Of a stretch of DNA of 64,000 nt, positions 59,901 to 64,000 are shown in pieces. The notes under the pieces were generated by a model, which saw nothing but the letters and a program-made list of their open reading frames with translations, did no database searches and was not told the origin of the DNA. The first letter of the stretch is position 1; each line of letters begins with the position of its first letter. Source of the DNA: Davidsoniella eucalypti (lineage: Eukaryota; Ascomycota; Sordariomycetes; Microascales; Ceratocystidaceae); contig RMBW01000002.1 of NCBI GenBank assembly GCA_004009845.1, positions 1 through 64,000 on the forward strand. The letters run 5' to 3'. The position numbers and the translations under genes are program-made.

Positions 59901-61054
59901 CTTCTTCTTTTGTGACTTCTCTTACAACGACCTGTTCGTGAGCTGCCTGTTATTGCTATTATTACCGTTGCGATGTTCTTTAGATATCTACTGCTGCTAA
60001 CTCGGTGGTGATAAACTCGCTATATAACATGCCGGCCGTCTCCTGCTGTTTGCTTCTCGTGGACTTCTCGACACTCAAGCTTCCTTTTCTACTATTCCCA
60101 TACTCTGAAAGATCCCCATCACCATTTCTTCAGCATCTTCCATCACCATCACCAAGGCCTAGAGCGTCTCTGCGGCACCCTCGCTTGCTCCTTGCTTGTT
60201 TGTAGTGCTCTGAGAGCTACTACTCTGCTTACTACTATTGCTCGCTTCGCTGCCGCCGTCCCGCCAGCTACTACTCGTATCCGTCTATGCTTCATCTGTC
60301 CTAGCCTCCGCCCTTCCTCACCTTCATCGCCCTCGCCTTCCCCTTCCTCTCCCACGCTCACTTCCCATTTAGCCTTATAACTACCACTCTATCCCATGCC
60401 CTGCAGTTCCTCGTTTCACCTGCTTTGTTCCCTTTCTTGCCGCGTCTAATACTCACCACCCACCAGTAGCTTGTGGTTTGTAGTTTACACTTATACTACA
60501 GCCGCAGCTGCAACTACAACTGCCGCCCAGTCTTTCTGCTACCCTTGTAGCTGCATATTACTTTAGCTTGTTAGATTTGATCTATACTGATACGACAGTG
60601 TATTTGCCCTCTTCAAAGCACATCTCCACCTCTATCACGGCTTACTTGGCTCGGTATACAACCACCAATAACTTCCTCTTTTGTTTGAACCACTCTCTCT
60701 CTGCCTCGTCCATCTACTTTCACGGCATTTCGTTACCTCCTGTCTTATTCATACACACTTGGCCTCGCATCACGATACTAGCTGTTGCTTCTTTTCTATT
60801 CTCCCTCTCCGCTACACCAAGTCAGAGCCACTCAGGCTTTTTGCCGTCTTTCATCTTTTACATATAACACTGAAAGATTCGTTATTTCGACCACACTTGA
60901 TTACCGACCAACCAATCAACCTACCAAAACAGAGTCAGAACCAGCACCATTACTACCGTTTTCCTGCAAACAGCCGCATTATTACCGGGGTAGCATTTCC
61001 GTAACTATCGCCCAGGCCTGCCCCAGAAGATCAACGCCCATACATACCGTTACA
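59901..61054 (+). other. Pyrimidine-rich leader/promoter of the bZIP-like gene
   Basis: Strongly C/T-biased on the + strand with many short frames. A frame open from 60785 joins the bZIP reading frame but has no ATG before 61055. It probably holds the 5' leader, as for the YTH and RFX genes. Confidence 0.45.
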
Positions 61055-61905
61055 ATGGACCGCTCTATGTCTGGTAGAGACTCTGCAGAAGGCAGTTCAA
61101 GCAAAGGATCAGGCGGCTCATCCTCCTCTGGAAAATCAAAAAGACAGCTCAAAAGCGACGACTGGTCTGAAGTCACTGAGCCCGAAGAGCGTCGACGGAT
61201 CCAAAACCGCATAGCCCAACGCAAATTCCGTAAGTTTTATGTCTTCCCCTTCATGCTGTCAGCATCTCACGTTGATACTGCAAACCCATGGCACCGGGGT
61301 ATCTATAACAGAATATGCAAGCATGAGAGTATGCAGCACAAAAAGAACACTCCAAACACTTCTGTCCTGGCATATATACAACTACCTCTACCATGGCAAC
61401 CTCTATTATCCTCTATAGCTCATCACAACTTACTAATACCTTTTTCACAGGCGAAAAAACGCGTGAAAACAAAGAACGAGCTGAGCGAGACGAACGTAAC
61501 CTCGCTCACGCTGCCAGCAGTTACCGCATTCCAGAGCCCGGTGATCTGGGACCCGAAAATGAGGTCTCGGGTCTTCCCTGGGGCAGCATCAACATTGGCC
61601 ACGTCATGTCCCGCGGCCGCGATGACGCATCACGACGTAGCAGCGCTCGCGGTGCCGACGAGAACCCTAACAACTCCTTTGCCGCGGGTTCATACCCTAG
61701 AACTACAGCAACGAATATCTATCCGCCAGGCATGACTGCTTCGGCATCCGGCTATAATTCTAGTGTCTATCAAACAGGCGCCACTGGCTCTGGCAATCTT
61801 AAAATGAGTGCTCATGATGCTGCCTACGCTATCGACTACGGCACCGGATACCACCTTGACCAGGGCTACGATCCATCAGGGCACAACCAACAAGGCGGAC
61901 TCTGA
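61055..61905 (+). CDS. bZIP-type basic-region protein without a leucine zipper
   Basis: Two exons, 61055-61229 and 61451-61905, 209 aa. The 221-nt intron has a GTAAGT donor and a TACTAAT branch. The splice restores NRIAQRKFREKTRENKERAERDERN: the basic-region signature N51-x-x-A54-Q55-R56-x-x-R59 matches the bZIP consensus, preceded by SDDWSEVTEPEERRRIQ. At the heptad positions expected after R59 (69, 76, 83) only L76 is Leu (A69 and Y83 otherwise), so a standard dimerisation zipper is absent. The rest is SSYRIPEPGDLG, a GLPWGSINIGHVMSRGRDD block and a Gly/Tyr/Ser-rich tail. I recall a fungal bZIP family with this SSYxIP and GLPWG arrangement, function uncertain. Serine-rich N-terminus. Nuclear DNA binding is inferred from the basic region. 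Confidence 0.78.
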
Positions 61906-63192
61906 TATACGCTTTGTTTCTGACCGTGGCTATATTACCAAGCACATTCGCTTTGTCCTTTTTTGTTCTCTTTCCTTCTTTTCGCCTTCTTTTTCTTCCG
62001 GGGTTCTGCCTCCTGGCCCCTCGCTTGGCTGCACGATCTATACGAGCTGGACTCTATTTTTCGGGAAAGTGGGCGTTATACATGTATATGTGATACATAT
62101 CATGCTTGACGTCCTTTGACCAACCGTTCTAGGCAACACCTATAGCCTGACCTCGCTATTGGATGTTCATCTATCGGCTTGGTATCTATAGCATAGCCGC
62201 TCGGAAGACTCTCAAGCGCGATCTCCTTGCCGAATTCGGACCATGGAATGAAGCTTTGAGCGCCATCTAGCTGGTTTCGGTCATTTTGATTCTTCTCTGT
62301 TTCTATTTTAGTTTTCAAGTTTTTAGCTCTTTTCTTTTCTTCTAGTATTCCCCCTCCCCCTTTCTATACACTCATCTCTAGCATTGTCGCTGCTCTCGCC
62401 CACACTGTACATTAGCGGGACAGTATTATATATATCGTCATCATTTCACGGCAGTTCTTCTTTTGTACCTTTCTCAGCTCAGTTTTTATTGGTTTTCTCG
62501 ATCTCTTGTTTCTGCTTGCTTTGCTATAGAATCTCTTTCGCTGTTGTTTTCTGCTCTATATACATACATATGACTTTTCTTTCATTCTCGATGTCACGAT
62601 AAAACATCTAGCTTCATGTGCAATGTTTTGATTCCCTTTTCTTCATTTCTAAATGCAATATAGCCGTACATATGACACAAACTTTCAAGTATGATTCGTG
62701 TAAGAGAATACACTAGGGTTAATACAGTCACTATAGGGTTATCCGGCTCACTTACATGAGCGGTGTCACTAATAGAGCTAAAAAACGGCGGATTATTTTG
62801 GCCCATGCACGAAGATAGTATAAACCACAATGTTGGCAGATTTATTCAAAATAGGCTTGAGAGCTTGGCCTAAAACGCCAATAAGTTAAGTCAAAATTGC
62901 CACAAACTGTTTCGTGGAATCTTTCTAGCCTAGGAAAGTGCCACCAACTTCATGTCTAGAATAAAAAAAAGAAACACTTCCGCCCCACATAACCGATAAC
63001 ACTTATCACACTCACCGCCCTGGCAGAAAACCAACTTTTTTTTTGGATTGCGAATAGAATTTCGGGTTGAATCTGAATCGCAACAGAGCATCGCGTAACA
63101 TAGCTAGCTTGCCATTGCTTTGATTTCTACCATCTCCTATAGTGACCCAGGCATATCGGATATCAAACGCTAAACTATTTACAATATTCACA
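61906..63192. other. bZIP 3' region and promoter of the lysine-rich gene
   Basis: About 1.3 kb. The left part is pyrimidine-rich and should hold the bZIP gene's 3' UTR. Two TAGGGTT motifs lie 20 bp apart (62714 and 62734). No gene seen; the promoter of the next gene lies at the right. Confidence 0.5.
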
Positions 63193-64000
63193 ATGGCCGA
63201 CTCTATAGAACAGTCCACTCCCGCTCCCTTTGTTGATGGTAAAGCTCTTTCTATACTAACAACTCTGATCCTTTGCGCCAGGAGGCGATATCACGAAACT
63301 AATCGAGACTAACCTATTTGCATCATTCTTAACAGAGCGTAAGCTTCGTCGCCAAGCCGAGCGTGCTAAGCGCGCCACTGCCCGCGATGACCTGAAGAAG
63401 GTGAAACACGAGTCTACCAAAGCTGCGAAGAAGGCCGCCAAAGCCAACATCCCGACCAAGCCTCTCCTATCTGCCGATAAAGCTGCCGGCAGGGGCCGTC
63501 TGTCTAAGAAGGAGAAGAAGGAGATGAAGGCCGCGAAGAAGGCGTCCAACAAGGCGTCCAAGAAGCACAAGGCCCCAACGGAGCGCCAACGCGAAAAAAA
63601 GATTGAGCGTATGCGCAAATTGGCTATTAAGCTAGAGGAGAATGCTATCAGGCTCATGGCCGAGAGCAAGGAAGCTTTAGCCAAGTATGAGCGCTTGAAG
63701 GCTTTGAAGGAAGCCGAGGAGGCGAAGAAGAGTGGAAAGAAGCAGGATAGTAATAAGACCATGGAAAAGGTCAAGGAAGAGACCAAGGAGGAAGAGACCA
63801 AGGAGGAAGAGAGTGAAGAGTCCTCATCTAGTGAAGATGAGGCCGACGAAAAGTCTGCCAAGGACAACACCTTGTCTTCAGAGTCCTCCGATGAAGAGGA
63901 AAATGAAGACACCTCATCTAGCTCTGGAACTGATTCCGAGCCTGAATCTAAAGAAGAGGAGGCCAAACCTGCCAAGAAGGAAAAGAAAAAGCCAAAGAAG
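63193..64000 (+). CDS. Lysine-rich protein with acidic-serine tracts (3' end outside the window)
   Basis: Partial gene. Exon 1 is 63193-63238 (MADSIEQSTPAPFVD), then an intron with two alternative acceptors: exon 2 may begin at 63282 (adding GGDITKLIETNLFASFLT) or at 63336. Both keep frame and each has its own CTAAC branch and AG. The rest runs open to the window end, at least 255 aa with the longer form. It is rich in Lys, Arg and Ala (ERKLRRQAERAKRA, KKASNKASKKHKAP), then coiled-coil-like charged helices (RMRKLAIKLEENAIRLMAES), then alternating acidic Ser/Glu and Lys blocks (ESEESSSSEDEADEK). This resembles nucleolar Nopp140/Srp40-type or chromatin proteins in composition only; no family is recognised. 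The minus-strand open frame over it is a shadow of this composition. Confidence 0.65.

Noticed and set aside
63256..63975. 239-codon minus-strand frame at the right end
   Set aside because: Ser/Leu/Ala low-complexity mirror of the lysine/glutamate-rich plus-strand gene, which has a start, intron signals and coherent composition.
1..64000. CRISPR array, rRNA, provirus or intact transposon
   Set aside because: No direct-repeat/spacer pattern, no rRNA-like blocks, and no reverse transcriptase, integrase or transposase peptide in any frame examined.

Overview
The window looks like nuclear chromosome from a filamentous-type ascomycete (Pezizomycotina-like). Most protein genes carry one to four short introns with GTATGT/GTAAGT-type donors, and most introns have a TACTAAC/CTAAT-like branch site close to the acceptor. 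The recognisable proteins match ascomycete forms: an RRM+YTH reader, a fungal RFX factor, a split-domain HSP30-type small heat-shock protein, Mid1, an Rcy1-type F-box/Sec10 protein and a secreted cupredoxin-like protein. I cannot name the species. No rRNA, CRISPR, prophage, virus or intact transposon was seen.

Layout. 0-4 kb: a small secreted protein with a cupredoxin-type fold signature (567-1091, +), a decayed tRNA-like element near 1.66 kb, and the retromer gene VPS26 (+). 4-13 kb: a minus-strand block with NUP120 (nuclear pore Y complex), RAD51 (recombinase), an HSP30-type small heat-shock gene with two heat-shock elements, and the TFIIH kinase KIN28/CDK7. 13-22 kb: about 8.9 kb without a recognisable gene, ending in a pyrimidine-rich leader that feeds the m6A-reader gene (21939-24194, +). 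24-36 kb: a minus-strand block with RCY1-like F-box/Sec10, aspartokinase HOM3 (with a 20-nt exon) and an RFX transcription factor. 36-49 kb: widely spaced YOP1 (+), MID1 (+) and the mitoribosomal gene FYV4/mS41 (49249-49965, +). 50-61 kb: an AT-rich, gene-poor stretch with microsatellites and a 59-bp tandem duplication. 61-64 kb: a bZIP-like factor without a leucine zipper (+) and the 5' part of a lysine-rich, acidic-serine protein that runs off the end (+).

The genes are mostly conserved housekeeping or regulatory genes, not a dedicated cluster or operon. Broad themes are endosomal recycling and ER shaping (VPS26, RCY1, YOP1), genome and transcription control (RAD51, RFX, KIN28), stress and calcium response (HSP30, MID1), RNA control (YTH) and organelle function (mS41, NUP120). 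All multi-exon models were built by hand from splice signals, frame continuity and remembered family sequence, and need transcript support.

I did not find a convincing previously undescribed system. The most unusual items are a cupredoxin-like secreted protein that appears to have lost its copper ligands, two frame-compatible acceptors 54 nt apart in the last gene, microexons in HOM3 and YOP1, a bZIP-type basic region without a zipper, and the large gene-poor regions that end in pyrimidine-rich leaders of regulatory genes.
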